Source: Microbacterium psychrotolerans (GTDB lineage Bacteria; Actinomycetota; Actinomycetes; Actinomycetales; Microbacteriaceae). Taken from it: a DNA stretch of 64,000 nucleotides. A program made the position numbers and the translations under genes. Positions 50,293-61,349 of this stretch are shown here, one piece after another. The stretch's first letter is position 1. Each line of letters starts with the position of its first letter. The notes beneath the pieces are model-generated. The model was given only the letters and a program-made list of their open reading frames with translations. It ran no database searches and was not told where the DNA came from. Where the stretch lies: contig NZ_JAVFWO010000002.1 of assembly GCF_031085295.1 (NCBI RefSeq), forward strand, positions 186,001 through 250,000. The letters run 5' to 3'.

Positions 50293-52011
50293 ATGGCCCA
50301 GCCCCATTCGCCCGCTGACAACACCATCGATATCAAGCCCCGCAGCCGCGTCGTCACCGACGGCATCGAAGCCACGACATCGCGCGGCATGCTCCGTGCT
50401 GTCGGCATGGGGGATGCGGACTGGGACAAGCCGCAGATCGGCATCGCGTCGAGCTGGAACGAGATCACCCCCTGCAACCTGAGCCTCGACCGTCTCGCGC
50501 AGGGCGCCAAGGAGGGCGTGCACGCCGGCGGCGGCTACCCGCTGCAGTTCGGCACGATCTCGGTGTCGGACGGCATCTCGATGGGCCACGAGGGCATGCA
50601 CTTCTCGCTCGTCTCGCGCGAGGTCATCGCCGACTCGGTCGAGACGGTCATCATGGCCGAGCGCCTCGACGGCTCCGTGCTCCTCGCCGGCTGCGACAAG
50701 TCGATCCCGGGCATGCTGATGGCGTCCGCCCGCCTGGACCTGTCCAGCGTCTTCCTCTACGCCGGCTCCATCGCGCCCGGCTGGGTCAAGCTCTCGGACG
50801 GCACCGAGAAGGACGTCACGATCATCGACTCGTTCGAAGCCGTGGGCGCCTGTCTCGCGGGCAAGATGAGCGAGGCCGACCTCAAGCGCATCGAGTGCGC
50901 GATCGCTCCCGGCGAGGGTGCGTGCGGCGGCATGTACACCGCCAACACGATGGCCTCCGTCGCCGAGGCGCTCGGCCTCAGCCTCCCTGGCTCCGCAGCA
51001 CCGCCCTCGGCGGACCGCCGCCGCGACTACTTCGCGCACCGCTCGGGCGAGGCGGTCGTGAACCTTCTGCGCCAGGGCATCACGACGCGCGACATCCTCA
51101 CCAAGGAGGCGTTCGAGAACGCGATCGCCCTGGCGATGGCGCTCGGCGGCTCGACCAACGTGGTGCTGCACCTCCTCGCCATCGCCCGCGAGGCCGATGT
51201 CGACCTGAGCCTGCACGACTTCAACCGCATCGGTGACAAGGTCCCGCACGTGGCCGACATGAAGCCGTTCGGCAAGTACGTCATGAACGACGTGGACCGT
51301 CACGGCGGCATCCCGGTCATCATGAAGGCCATGCTCGACGAGGGACTGCTGCACGGCGATGCCCTCACGGTCACCGGCAAGACGCTCGCCGAGAACCTGG
51401 CCGACCTCGACCCCGATCCGGTCGACGGCACCGTGATCCACACGTTCAGCGACCCGATCCACGCCAAGGGCGGCATCACGATCCTGCACGGCTCGATCGC
51501 GCCGGAAGGCGCCGTCGTGAAGTCCGCCGGCTTCGACGCCGATGTGTTCGAGGGCCCGGCCCGTGTGTTCGAGCGCGAGCGCGCGGCGATGGACGCCCTC
51601 GAAGCCGGGGCGATCCAGGCAGGCGACGTCGTGGTGATCCGCTACGAGGGCCCGAAGGGCGGCCCGGGCATGCGCGAGATGCTCGCCATCACCGCGGCCA
51701 TCAAGGGCGCGGGGCTCGGAAAAGATGTACTACTCTTGACGGACGGACGATTCTCAGGCGGCACAACCGGCCTGTGCATCGGCCACATAGCACCCGAAGC
51801 GGTGGACGCTGGTCCCATCGCCTTCGTGCGCGATGGTGATCTGATACGGGTCGATATCGCGGCTCGCACTCTCGACCTACTCGTCGACGAGGCTGAGCTT
51901 GACTCCCGCCGCTCTGGCTGGGAGCCGCTTCCCCCGCGCTATACCCGTGGCGTTCTTGCCAAGTACTCCCGACTCGTGCGCTCCGCTGCGGAGGGCGCGA
52001 CCACCGGTTGA
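50293..52011 (+). CDS. ilvD: Dihydroxy-acid dehydratase
   Basis: A 572-residue IlvD, the Fe-S dehydratase that makes 2-oxoisovalerate and 2-oxo-3-methylvalerate. Cluster and Mg ligands are in [11 protein letters not shown] (about 132-142) and [14 protein letters not shown] (about 209-222). The catalytic Ser block is [16 protein letters not shown] (about 483-498). TAGACT (50281-50286) lies six bases before the ATG, predicting a leaderless mRNA. Odd: from about 51720 to the stop, codons such as CTA, GTA, ATA, TCA and ACA, almost absent upstream, become common, although the protein stays intact; this suggests a recombined 3' end. Confidence 0.95.
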   Translation: MAQPHSPADNTIDIKPRSRVVTDGIEATTSRGMLRAVGMGDADWDKPQIGIASSWNEITPCNLSLDRLAQGAKEGVHAGGGYPLQFGTISVSDGISMGHEGMHFSLVSREVIADSVETVIMAERLDGSVLLAGCDKSIPGMLMASARLDLSSVFLYAGSIAPGWVKLSDGTEKDVTIIDSFEAVGACLAGKMSEADLKRIECAIAPGEGACGGMYTANTMASVAEALGLSLPGSAAPPSADRRRDYFAHRSGEAVVNLLRQGITTRDILTKEAFENAIALAMALGGSTNVVLHLLAIAREADVDLSLHDFNRIGDKVPHVADMKPFGKYVMNDVDRHGGIPVIMKAMLDEGLLHGDALTVTGKTLAENLADLDPDPVDGTVIHTFSDPIHAKGGITILHGSIAPEGAVVKSAGFDADVFEGPARVFERERAAMDALEAGAIQAGDVVVIRYEGPKGGPGMREMLAITAAIKGAGLGKDVLLLTDGRFSGGTTGLCIGHIAPEAVDAGPIAFVRDGDLIRVDIAARTLDLLVDEAELDSRRSGWEPLPPRYTRGVLAKYSRLVRSAAEGATTG

Positions 52012-52058
52012 GCCTGGCTTCCGGCATCCCGTCCGACCCATCTGTGAGGAATCTCACC

Positions 52059-53864
52059 ATGTCAGCCGACACCGCCGCGGCCGTTCCCCGGCCGCCAGCC
52101 CGCACCGCCTCGACGCCCGTGCTCACGGGCGCAGAAGCGGTCGTCCGCTCGCTCGACCTGCTCGGGGTGACCGACGTCTTCGGTCTTCCCGGCGGGGCGA
52201 TCATGCCCGTCTACGACCCGCTCATGGACGACGAGTCGGTGCGCCACATCCTCGTCCGCCATGAGCAGGGCGCCGGCCACGCCGCGGAGGGCTACGCCGC
52301 GGCGTCCGGTCGCGTCGGCGTCGCCATCGCGACCTCCGGCCCGGGCGCCACCAACCTCGTCACCGCGATCGCCGACGCGTACATGGACTCGGTGCCGATC
52401 GTGTGCATCACCGGGCAGGTGTTCTCAACCCTCATGGGCACCGACGCCTTCCAGGAGGCCGACATCGTCGGCATCACCATGCCGATCACGAAGCACTCGT
52501 TCCTGGTGAAGCGCGCCGAGGACATCCCCGGCGCGATCGCCGCGGCATTCGAGATCGCCTCGACCGGCCGTCCCGGTCCGGTCCTCGTCGACATCACCAA
52601 GGATGCCCAGCAGGCCGAGGCACCCTTCATCTGGCCGCCGAACATCGACCTTCCCGGCTACCGTCCGGTGACCAAGGCGCACGGCAAGCAGATCCAGGCT
52701 GCGGCGCAGCTGATCGCCGACGCCAAGAAGCCGGTGCTGTACGTCGGGGGTGGCGTGATCCGCGCGCGCGCCTCCGAAGAGCTGCGCTCGCTCGCTGAGA
52801 CGACCGGCGCACCGCTCGTCACCACGCTCATGGCGCGGGGCGCGTTCCCCGACTCGCACCCGCAGCACCTCGGCATGCCCGGCATGCACGGCACCGTCCC
52901 GGCGGTGCTGGCCCTGCAGGAGGCCGACCTCATCGTCGCCCTCGGCGCGCGGTTCGACGACCGCGTCACCGGCAAGGCGGCGCTGTTCGCGCCGAACGCG
53001 AAGGTCGTGCACGTCGACATCGACCCGGCGGAGATCTCGAAGATCCGCACCGCGGACGTTCCGATCGTCGGGGACCTGAAGGACGTCCTCGTCGACCTCG
53101 ACGCCGCGTTCCGTGCGGTGAGCCGCGACTCCGCTCCCGACATCGCCGAGTGGTGGTCGTTCCTCGACGGCCTGCGCGACGAGTTCCCCCTCGGGTACTC
53201 GCAGCCCACCGACGGCCTGATGTCGCCGCAGTACGTGATCAAGCGCATCGGCGAGCTCACCGGCCCGGAGGGCATCTACGCCGCCGGCGTGGGTCAGCAC
53301 CAGATGTGGGCGGCGCAGTTCATCAAGTACGAGCGTCCGAACGCGTGGCTGAACTCGGGCGGCGCCGGAACGATGGGCTACTCGGTGCCCGCGGCGATGG
53401 GTGCCAAGGTCGCCGAGCCCGACCGTGTCGTGTGGGCGATCGACGGCGACGGCTGCTTCCAGATGACGAATCAGGAGCTCGCCACCTGCGCGATCAACGA
53501 GATCCCCATCAAGGTCGCGATCATCAACAACTCGTCACTGGGCATGGTGCGCCAGTGGCAGACGCTGTTCTACGACGGCCGTCACTCCCACACCGACCTC
53601 AACACCGGCCACGGCACCGTCCGCATCCCCGACTTCGTGAAGCTGGCCGAGGCCTACGGCTGCCTCGCCATCCGCGTCGAGAAGGAGGAGGACGTGGATG
53701 GCGCCATCCGGACCGCGCTCGAGACGAACGATCGCCCCGTGGTGATCGACTTCGTGGTGAGCGCCGACGCCATGGTGTGGCCGATGGTGCCGCAGGGCGT
53801 CAGCAACAGCTACGTCCAGTACGCGCGGGATCACTCGCCCGCCTTCGACGAGCAGGAGGACTGA
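52059..53864 (+). CDS. ilvB: Acetolactate synthase large subunit
   Basis: A 601-residue thiamine-diphosphate enzyme. The N-terminal [13 protein letters not shown] (about 42-54) includes the conserved region before the catalytic Glu in [13 protein letters not shown]. The cofactor motif is [14 protein letters not shown], ending NNSSLG (about 463-490). It condenses pyruvate to acetolactate, or with 2-oxobutyrate to acetohydroxybutyrate. ATG 52059 is preceded by GAGGAA; in-frame GTG/TTG starts further upstream (52008) are unlikely. It is 47 bp after ilvD. Confidence 0.95.
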   Translation: MSADTAAAVPRPPARTASTPVLTGAEAVVRSLDLLGVTDVFGLPGGAIMPVYDPLMDDESVRHILVRHEQGAGHAAEGYAAASGRVGVAIATSGPGATNLVTAIADAYMDSVPIVCITGQVFSTLMGTDAFQEADIVGITMPITKHSFLVKRAEDIPGAIAAAFEIASTGRPGPVLVDITKDAQQAEAPFIWPPNIDLPGYRPVTKAHGKQIQAAAQLIADAKKPVLYVGGGVIRARASEELRSLAETTGAPLVTTLMARGAFPDSHPQHLGMPGMHGTVPAVLALQEADLIVALGARFDDRVTGKAALFAPNAKVVHVDIDPAEISKIRTADVPIVGDLKDVLVDLDAAFRAVSRDSAPDIAEWWSFLDGLRDEFPLGYSQPTDGLMSPQYVIKRIGELTGPEGIYAAGVGQHQMWAAQFIKYERPNAWLNSGGAGTMGYSVPAAMGAKVAEPDRVVWAIDGDGCFQMTNQELATCAINEIPIKVAIINNSSLGMVRQWQTLFYDGRHSHTDLNTGHGTVRIPDFVKLAEAYGCLAIRVEKEEDVDGAIRTALETNDRPVVIDFVVSADAMVWPMVPQGVSNSYVQYARDHSPAFDEQED

Positions 53865-53868
53865 GGCC

Positions 53869-54378
53869 ATGACGAGTCACGTGCTGAGCCTCCTCGTGGA
53901 GGACAAGCCGGGTCTGCTGACCCGCGTCGCCGGGCTGTTCGCACGCCGCGGCTTCAACATCGAATCGCTCGCCGTGGGCGTCACAGAGGTCCCCGGACTC
54001 TCGCGGATCACCGTGGTGGTCGACGTCGACGAACTGCCGCTCGAGCAGGTCACGAAACAGCTGAACAAGCTCATCAACGTCATCAAGATCGTCGAGCTCG
54101 ACACGTCGGCATCCGTCCAGCGCGAGCACATGCTCGTGAAGGTGCGCGCCGACAACCAGACGCGCTCGAACGTGCTCGAGGTCGTGAACCTGTTCCGCGG
54201 GCAGATCGTGGACTACGCTCCCGACGCGCTCGTCGTCGAGGTGACCGGCGACAAGGGCAAGGTCGAGGCCTTCCTGCGCGCCCTCGAGCCGTTCGGCATC
54301 AAGGAGCTCGCGCAGTCCGGCCTCGTCGCCATCGGTCGCGGCGGCAAGAGCATCACCGAGCGCGTCCTGCGCGGCTGA
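53869..54378 (+). CDS. ilvN: Acetolactate synthase small subunit
   Basis: A 169-residue regulatory subunit. The N-terminal ACT domain (HVLSLLVEDKPGLLTRVAGL, then FARRGFNIESLAVG; residues 3-36) binds valine for feedback inhibition. The C-terminal half (about 85-160) is the usual IlvN_C domain with FRGQIVDY. It lies four bases after ilvB; the pair forms the holoenzyme. Confidence 0.95.
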   Translation: MTSHVLSLLVEDKPGLLTRVAGLFARRGFNIESLAVGVTEVPGLSRITVVVDVDELPLEQVTKQLNKLINVIKIVELDTSASVQREHMLVKVRADNQTRSNVLEVVNLFRGQIVDYAPDALVVEVTGDKGKVEAFLRALEPFGIKELAQSGLVAIGRGGKSITERVLRG

Positions 54379-54385
54379 CCCATAG

Positions 54386-55438
<1,053 letters not shown>

Positions 55439-55472
55439 ACCGCCCACGCCTCGCGCACCTCGCGGGGCATCG

Positions 55473-55505
55473 AGAGCCCGGTCCCGGCAGGGACCGGGCT
55501 CTTTC
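55473..55505 (+). terminator. Terminator of the ilv operon
   Basis: A perfect 13-bp inverted repeat (AGAGCCCGGTCCC / GGGACCGGGCTCT) with a 4-nt loop, followed by TTCG. Confidence 0.85.
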
Positions 55506-55531
55506 GTCTGCGCGAGCGCGCCCTACACCCG

Positions 55532-55548
55532 CAGACATCCGATGTCTG
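55532..55548. promoter_or_regulatory. Palindromic operator CAGACATC-C-GATGTCTG before the GH29 gene
   Basis: Perfect 8-bp arms around a single C. Its core ACATCCGATGT recurs at 58079-58089 in the divergent ROK/ABC region, so one regulator probably binds both. It lies 45 bp before the GH29 start. Confidence 0.65.
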
Positions 55549-55593
55549 TGCGAGGATGGAGCCACGCACAGATGAAAGGTGAGTGGGGCGAGG

Positions 55594-56856
55594 ATGCGAC
55601 AGCAGTGGTTCGACGAGGCACGATTCGGGATGTTCGTGCACTTCGGTCTGTACAGCGCGGCCGCGCGTCATGAGTGGGTGCAGAACTACGAGCGACTGAC
55701 CGACGAGGACTATCGCCAGTACTTCGAGCACTTCGATCCCGACCTCTTCGATGCGCGGGCGCTCGCGCGCCGCGCGAAGGAGACGGGCATGGGCTACGTG
55801 GTCCTCACCACGAAGCACCACGACGGTTTCGCGCTCTGGGACACCGCCGTCAGCGACTTCAACTCCGTGGCCGCCTGCGGCCGAGACCTCGTGCGCGAGT
55901 ACGTGGACGCCCTCCGAGAGGAGGGGCTGCGCGTCGGCCTCTACCACTCGCTCCTCGACTGGCACCATCCAGACTTCACCGTCGACTGGAACCATCCTCG
56001 CCGCGGTGATGACGTCGCCGCCCTCAACGAGGGGCGCAACATGGCCCGCTACCGCGAGTTCCTGCACGCCCAGGTGCGGGAGCTGCTGACCGACTACGGC
56101 CGCATCGACTACCTCTTCTTCGACTTCACCTCTCCCGAGACCATGGACGGGCTGGCCGGCAAGGGCCCGGAGGACTGGGATGCCGAGGCCCTGCTGGCGA
56201 TGTGCCGCCGACTCCAGCCGGAGATGCTCGTCAACGATCGGCTCGGCATCCCGGGCGATTTCGTGACGCCGGAGCAGTATCAGCCCACTGCGCCGCTCAT
56301 GACCGACGGCGAGCCGCAGGTCTGGGAGGCCTGCCAGACGATGAACGGCTCATGGGGCTATCACCGCGACAACACCGAGCAGAAGTCGGCGACGCTGCTC
56401 GTGCAGATGCTGGCGGACTCAGTGTCGATGGACGGCAACATGCTGCTCAACATCGGGCCGGACGGCCGCGGCGCGATCGCCCCGCGCGATGAGCGCACGC
56501 TCTCCGAGATCGGTGAGTGGATGCGGCTGCACCGTGGTTCGATCGTCGGCGCCGGTCATGCGGATGCCGCGCCTCCGCGAGAGGGCGTCTACACCCGGCG
56601 TGGCCGCCGGCTGTACCTGCACCTGTTCTCGTGGCCGCTGGGCTCCGTCCACCTGCCGGATCTTGCCGGCAGGGTGTCGTACGCGCGCTTCCTCCACGAC
56701 GGCTCGTGGCTGCGCACCTCGGTCGCCGATCCGTCGCAGGTGGCGAGCAACCTGACTCCGGCCGGAGAGGCGGAGGGCACACTGACCGTCCACCTGCCGG
56801 TCGTGCGGCCCGACGTGCTCGTTCCGGTCATCGAGCTGACGCTCGAAGAGGGCTGA
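55594..56856 (+). CDS. GH29 alpha-L-fucosidase-like glycosidase
   Basis: A 420-residue GH29 protein. WFDEARFGMFVHFGLYS near the start is the GH29 entry motif. TKHHDGFALWDT (about 74-85) binds the sugar, and YLFFDFTSPE (about 172-181) holds the probable nucleophile Asp. MLLNIGPDGRGAI (about 283-295) closes the barrel. A small C-terminal beta domain (about 335-420) follows. There is no signal peptide, so it acts inside the cell on imported oligosaccharide. ATG 55594 is chosen; GTG 55579 is possible. It removes alpha-linked L-fucose, or another deoxy sugar. Confidence 0.85.
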   Translation: MRQQWFDEARFGMFVHFGLYSAAARHEWVQNYERLTDEDYRQYFEHFDPDLFDARALARRAKETGMGYVVLTTKHHDGFALWDTAVSDFNSVAACGRDLVREYVDALREEGLRVGLYHSLLDWHHPDFTVDWNHPRRGDDVAALNEGRNMARYREFLHAQVRELLTDYGRIDYLFFDFTSPETMDGLAGKGPEDWDAEALLAMCRRLQPEMLVNDRLGIPGDFVTPEQYQPTAPLMTDGEPQVWEACQTMNGSWGYHRDNTEQKSATLLVQMLADSVSMDGNMLLNIGPDGRGAIAPRDERTLSEIGEWMRLHRGSIVGAGHADAAPPREGVYTRRGRRLYLHLFSWPLGSVHLPDLAGRVSYARFLHDGSWLRTSVADPSQVASNLTPAGEAEGTLTVHLPVVRPDVLVPVIELTLEEG

Positions 56857-56859
56857 CCT

Positions 56860-58011
56860 TCAGGCGGTGGGCAGCTCGAGATTGTCGAGCGCCCACCGCG
56901 CCGCACCGTAGAGGATGGCGTCGGCCCGGGTCTGCGCGGCCTCGATCCGCAGCTGCTGCGTCGCCAGCGGGTGGCACGCCTCGTAGACGCGGCTGCGCAC
57001 GGCCGCGATGAAGGGCTCGGACGCGCTCATGCTGCCCGTGAGGAACACGGCGTGCGGGTTGAAGAAGTTGACCACGCCGGACAGCGCCTGCCCGAGGTGC
57101 GTGCCCGCGGTCCGCACGATGGTCGTCGCCTCCGGCTCGGCATCGCGGGCGAGAGCCAGCACGTCGACGGTCGTCGCCACGTCGGTGCGTCCTCGCTCGC
57201 GCATCTGGCGCACCAGGCTCGCACCGCTCGCGACGGTCTCGAGGCATCCGGTGTTGCCGCAGGAGCACGGGATGTCGCCGCTGCCGTCGATGCGTGTGTG
57301 GGTGATGTCGCCGGCCGCTCCGGTGGCGCCGCGGTGGATATGGCCGTCGACGATGATGCCGCTGCCGATGGCCGTGCCGGCCTTGACGGTGATGCTGTGC
57401 CCTGTCGCGCCGAACTGCGCGCGGTGCTCGCCGAGCGCCGCGAGGTTGGCGTCGTTGTCGACAGCGACGGTGACTCCGTAGCGCTGGCGGACGTGATCGA
57501 CGACGCGGAACCCCGGCCAGCCGGGCATCCGCGAGGGCTGGGTCACCGTGCCGGTGGCGATGTCGACCGGGCCGGGGAGGCTGATGCCGATCGCGCGGAT
57601 GGTGGTGTCGCGGCCGAGCTCGTCGAAGACCCGGCAGACGGCGTCGAGCGTCGATTCCGGCCCGTCTGCCAGCACCACGGGGATCGATCGCGTCTCCCGG
57701 AGCTTCCCGCTCAGGGAGTGGGCGCCGACGCGCGCGTGGCCGCCGCCCAGGTCGACCGTCAGCACGATGCCGGAGTTCTCGTCGATACCCAGCAACCGAG
57801 GGCGGCGTCCTCCGCGTGAGGTGCCCTCGCCGCGCTCGTCGAGAAGACCGGCGTCGAGCAGCGACTGCACGCGCAGGCTCACGGTAGAGGGTGCGAGGCC
57901 GAGGGCCGCGGCGAGCTCCGAGCGGGAGCGTGCCTCGCCGCGCGCGATCAGATCGACGATGCGGCGGGAGAGCTCTTCGTCGGCGGAGGAGCGGTCGGTG
58001 TCCGGGGTCAT
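56860..58011 (-). CDS. ROK-family transcriptional repressor (NagC/XylR type)
   Basis: A 383-residue regulator. The N-terminal winged helix-turn-helix is at about 15-70 (SRSELAAALGLAPSTVSLRV). The ROK domain follows, with LTVDLGGGHARVG (about 83-95), KAGTAIGSGI and the zinc site CSCGNTGCLE (about 250-259), fully canonical. ATG 58011 has a GAGAGGC ribosome site. It is divergent from the sugar ABC operon and converges with the GH29 gene. It probably represses the locus and releases DNA when bound to the sugar. Confidence 0.9.
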   Translation of the reverse strand: MTPDTDRSSADEELSRRIVDLIARGEARSRSELAAALGLAPSTVSLRVQSLLDAGLLDERGEGTSRGGRRPRLLGIDENSGIVLTVDLGGGHARVGAHSLSGKLRETRSIPVVLADGPESTLDAVCRVFDELGRDTTIRAIGISLPGPVDIATGTVTQPSRMPGWPGFRVVDHVRQRYGVTVAVDNDANLAALGEHRAQFGATGHSITVKAGTAIGSGIIVDGHIHRGATGAAGDITHTRIDGSGDIPCSCGNTGCLETVASGASLVRQMRERGRTDVATTVDVLALARDAEPEATTIVRTAGTHLGQALSGVVNFFNPHAVFLTGSMSASEPFIAAVRSRVYEACHPLATQQLRIEAAQTRADAILYGAARWALDNLELPTA

Positions 58012-58078
58012 GTTGCCTCTCGCAGGTGGTGGGGCGGGCCGTGTTTCCGAGACGTGACGAAGTATCACACGTCGATAA

Positions 58079-58089
58079 ACATCCGATGT
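58079..58089. promoter_or_regulatory. Palindrome ACATCCGATGT in the ROK/ABC intergenic region
   Basis: AACATC-C-GATGTT is perfect over 6-bp arms (58078-58090). The 11-bp core is identical to the site before the GH29 gene at 55532. It lies 68 bp upstream of the ROK start and 111 bp upstream of the binding-protein gene. Confidence 0.6.
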
Positions 58090-58090
58090 T

Positions 58091-58170
58091 CAGGTTGCGT
58101 CGCAAATCGAAACCTGCGAGGGTACTTGCGACACAAGAGTACAAGGTTAGTTTGACAATCGAAACAACCT
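58091..58170. promoter_or_regulatory. Two long dyads, probable ROK operators
   Basis: CAGGTT-N14-AACCTG (58091-58116), and a second dyad (58144-58170) in which AGGTT and GTTT arms face AAAC and AACCT. The two share AATCGAAAC near the right arm. They lie before the ABC binding-protein gene, whose start is 30 bp after the second. Confidence 0.5.
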
Positions 58171-58200
58171 GACCAAGACTGCTGACAGAGGAGACATTCG

Positions 58201-59463
58201 ATGAAGAAGTTGCGCGTCGGCGCGGTGGCCGCGGCCACCGGCGTAGCGGTGGTGCTGACGGGGTGCGCGAGCGGGTCCGGCGGGGATACGTCCGCCGACG
58301 GCAAGCCGACGATCGTAGTGGACATGTGGGCGGGGAGCGAGGATGACACGACCGCGCTCGAGAAGCAGGTCGCGATCGCGCAGGAGGAGAACCCCGAAGT
58401 CGTGGTCAAGCTCCAGACCGCCCCGTGGAACGACTTCTTCACGAAGCTCACGACGAACATGGCCAGCGGCAACATGGCGTGCGTCACCGGAATGAGCGGC
58501 GCTCAGCTGGGCGGCTTCACCGACGGCTTCCGTGAACTGAGCGCCGACGACCTCGAGACGGCCGGCCTCGACTTCGCCGACTTCAACCCCGGCGCGGAAG
58601 GCATCCTCAGCTTCGAGGGCGGCCTGTACGGCGTGCCGTTCGACGTCGCGACGATGCTGGTCTACTACAACCAGGACATGCTCACCGCTTCGGGCGCAGC
58701 GACGCCCGAGATCGGATGGACGTTCGACGACTTCGAGGACATCGCCACGGCTGCGACGACCGACGGCAAGTTCGGCTTCGGCATGGGAATGGGCGGCTAT
58801 CAGTGGATGTCGATGCCGATCGCCTACTCGGGCAAGCAGCCCGCTTCTGAAGACGGCACCCTCCACATCGACGACGCGGACTTCGTGGATGCCGCCTCGT
58901 GGTACTCCGGCCTCGTGACCGACCTCGGTGTCGCGGCGCCTGTCGCGTCGGCATCCGACACCGGCTGGGGTGAGAACCAGTACACGGGAGGAAACGCCGC
59001 GATGGCGGTCGACGGCACATGGAACGCCGTCAGCTACCTCAGCAACGAGTCCGGCTTCGCCGCCGGGATGGCGCCGCTGCCGACCGGAGACCACGGCAAC
59101 TCGGGTCCGATCCTCGGCTCGGGCTACGGCATCTCGAAGACGTGCGACCACCCCGAGGAGGCCCTGAAGGTGATGGGCTCTCTCCTCGGAAAGGACGCAC
59201 AGGACTACATCGCCTCGTCCGGACGCTCGTATCCCGCGCGCACCGAATCGCAGCCGCTCTACTTCGACTCGATCGACGAGGAGTACCGCGAGCAGGTCCA
59301 GACGGTCTTCGAGTCCGCCTTCGAGACCACGGTGCCGCTGTACATGACGAAGAACTGGGAGAAGCTCGACAGCTACATCCAGCCCAACCTCGTCAGTGTC
59401 TACAACGGCCAGATGGAGATGTCGGACCTGCTGGAGAGCGCTCAGACGCAGTTCGGCAACTGA
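58201..59463 (+). CDS. Sugar ABC transporter substrate-binding lipoprotein (family 1)
   Basis: A 420-residue extracellular solute-binding protein family 1. Signal peptide with lipobox VLTGC (Cys22). A maltose-binding-like fold: [12 protein letters not shown] (about 37-48), [20 protein letters not shown] (about 141-160), and [13 protein letters not shown] (about 263-275). The ribosome site AGAGGAGAC precedes the ATG. It delivers an oligosaccharide to the two permeases downstream; no ATPase gene is in the window, so the shared MsiK-type ATPase common in actinobacteria is likely used. Confidence 0.9.
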   Translation: MKKLRVGAVAAATGVAVVLTGCASGSGGDTSADGKPTIVVDMWAGSEDDTTALEKQVAIAQEENPEVVVKLQTAPWNDFFTKLTTNMASGNMACVTGMSGAQLGGFTDGFRELSADDLETAGLDFADFNPGAEGILSFEGGLYGVPFDVATMLVYYNQDMLTASGAATPEIGWTFDDFEDIATAATTDGKFGFGMGMGGYQWMSMPIAYSGKQPASEDGTLHIDDADFVDAASWYSGLVTDLGVAAPVASASDTGWGENQYTGGNAAMAVDGTWNAVSYLSNESGFAAGMAPLPTGDHGNSGPILGSGYGISKTCDHPEEALKVMGSLLGKDAQDYIASSGRSYPARTESQPLYFDSIDEEYREQVQTVFESAFETTVPLYMTKNWEKLDSYIQPNLVSVYNGQMEMSDLLESAQTQFGN

Positions 59464-59509
59464 CCGGACCCGGTTCCGAGTCCTCACACCTGAGCAAGAG
59501 AGCAGACCA

Positions 59510-60418
59510 ATGACGATCACGACGACGAAACGTCGCGGATCGCTCGCCAGGGCCGAGTCCCGCCAGGCGCTGGGCTTCGCAAGCCCGGCCCTGGTGGGGC
59601 TCGCCCTGTTCACGATCGTGCCCGTGGGGCTGTCGATCGTGATGAGCGTCTTCGACTGGCCGACGTTCGGCGAACGCGCCTTCAACGGGGCGGACAACTA
59701 CGTGAAGCTGTTCACGGAGAGCCCGGACTTCTGGCCCGCGCTGCGCAACTCTGCGGTGTACACGCTTCTGTACGTGCCGATGAGCATCGCGCTGTCGCTC
59801 GTGCTCGCCATCGGGCTCGGCCCCCGCATCCGCGGGCGCGGAGCTCTGCGCGTGCTCTTCTTCATCCCGGTCGTCGTGCCGATGGTGGCCAACGTCCTGG
59901 TGTGGAAGATGATGCTCCAGCCGCAGGGCCTGTTCAACGGCCTGGCGCAGAGCTGGTTCGGAGTGACCCTCCCGAACTTCCTGGCCGACCCGTCCTGGGC
60001 CATGGTCATGGTGGTCGCCATGAGCGTGTGGCAGGGACTCGGCTACAACATGCTGATCTTCTCGGCGGCTCTCGAGCAGCTGCCCGAGAGCGTGCTGGAG
60101 GCGGCCAGCATCGACGGCGCCCGGGGCTTCCGTCTCGTCTGGAGCGTCATGATCCCGATGATCTCGCCGGCGATCTTCTTCGCGACGATCATGACGATGA
60201 TCACCGCGCTCCAGGTGTTCGCGCAGCCTCAGCTGCTCACCGGCGGGGGACCGGGCAACGCGACGAAGCCGCTGGTGATGTTCATCTGGGAGCAGGGCTT
60301 CACCTTCGGGGATCTGGGACTGGCAGCAGCGGCGGCCTGGATCCTCTTCGCCATCATCATCGTCATCACCGGCGTGCAGTTCGCCGCGCAGCGGAAGTGG
60401 GTGCACTATGAGCACTGA
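59510..60418 (+). CDS. Sugar ABC transporter permease (MalF-like)
   Basis: A 302-residue membrane protein with six helices. The permease (EAA) motif EAASIDGARGFRLVWSVMIP (about 197-216) contacts the ATPase. The first helix follows ASPALVGLALFTIVPVGLS. ATG 59510 is preceded by AAGAGAGC. It overlaps the second permease by 11 bp. Confidence 0.9.
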   Translation: MTITTTKRRGSLARAESRQALGFASPALVGLALFTIVPVGLSIVMSVFDWPTFGERAFNGADNYVKLFTESPDFWPALRNSAVYTLLYVPMSIALSLVLAIGLGPRIRGRGALRVLFFIPVVVPMVANVLVWKMMLQPQGLFNGLAQSWFGVTLPNFLADPSWAMVMVVAMSVWQGLGYNMLIFSAALEQLPESVLEAASIDGARGFRLVWSVMIPMISPAIFFATIMTMITALQVFAQPQLLTGGGPGNATKPLVMFIWEQGFTFGDLGLAAAAAWILFAIIIVITGVQFAAQRKWVHYEH

Positions 60419-61349
60419 CACCGACATCGAAGCGGCTGCCGTCGAGCAGACGCTGCTCATGACCTCCGAGGACGAGTTCGTCGCCGAACCGCAGGCGCGC
60501 CGTCGTACGGCCGCTCGCACCACCGGAGAGCGCATCCGCCTGGTGATCGCGCACGTGTGCGTCTATGCCGCGGCGCTGATCTTCGTCGCCCCCCTCGTCT
60601 ATGCCTTCTTCTCGGCGCTCAAGCCGAACGAAGAGATGTTCTCGATGCCGCCGACCCTGGTCGGCTCGCAGCTGAAGTGGGGAAACTTCGCCGAGGTCTT
60701 CGCCTACGGCCCGTTCCTGACCTACATCGGCAACTCGCTGTTCGTCGCCGTCGCCGGCACGCTGGTGGTGCTGGTCGTCTCCACGACGGCCGGCTACGCG
60801 TTCGGTCGCCTCAGGTGGAAGGGCCGGGATGCCGTCTTCGTCCTGTTCCTGGCGACCCTCATGGTGCCGGCTGAGGTGCTCGTGATCCCGATGTTCCAGG
60901 TCATGCAGTGGTTCGGTTGGGTGAACACGTACCAGGCGCTCATCTTCCCCTTCGCCTTCACCGCGTTCGGCACGTTCCTCATGCGACAGTTCTTCCGCGG
61001 GATCCCGTTCGAACTCGAGGAGGCCGCTCGCGTGGACGGCTCGGGACCGGTCCGGACGTTCCTGCAGATCATCCTGCCGCTGTCGAAGTCGGCGGTGGCC
61101 GTGCTCGCGGTCTTCACGTTCCTGTCGTTCTGGAACAGCTACTTGTGGCCGCTCATCGTGACGGTCGACTACGCGCAGCTCGGGACGCTTCCCGTCGGAC
61201 TGGCGAGCTTCTCCGGCCTGACGGGAACGCGTTGGGACCTCCAGATGGCCGCGGCCATCATCTCGATGATCCCCACCACGATCCTCGTCATCGTCCTTCA
61301 GAAGCACCTGGTGAAGGGCATCGCGATGGCAGGGCTGGGCGGCCGATGA
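60408..61349 (+). CDS. Sugar ABC transporter permease (MalG-like)
   Basis: A 313-residue membrane protein. A polar N-terminus of about 45 residues precedes six helices. The EAA motif EEAARVDGSGPVRTFLQIIL (about 204-223) is present, and the last helix ends LVKGIAMAGLGGR as in MalG-type partners. It overlaps both neighbours (11 bp upstream, 4 bp downstream), so the operon is tightly coupled. Confidence 0.9.
   Translation: MSTDTDIEAAAVEQTLLMTSEDEFVAEPQARRRTAARTTGERIRLVIAHVCVYAAALIFVAPLVYAFFSALKPNEEMFSMPPTLVGSQLKWGNFAEVFAYGPFLTYIGNSLFVAVAGTLVVLVVSTTAGYAFGRLRWKGRDAVFVLFLATLMVPAEVLVIPMFQVMQWFGWVNTYQALIFPFAFTAFGTFLMRQFFRGIPFELEEAARVDGSGPVRTFLQIILPLSKSAVAVLAVFTFLSFWNSYLWPLIVTVDYAQLGTLPVGLASFSGLTGTRWDLQMAAAIISMIPTTILVIVLQKHLVKGIAMAGLGGR

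Noticed and set aside
51701..52204. A separate gene on the minus strand in the odd-codon part of ilvD
   Set aside because: Its translation has no recognisable domain, and the plus-strand frame retains full IlvD and IlvB conservation.
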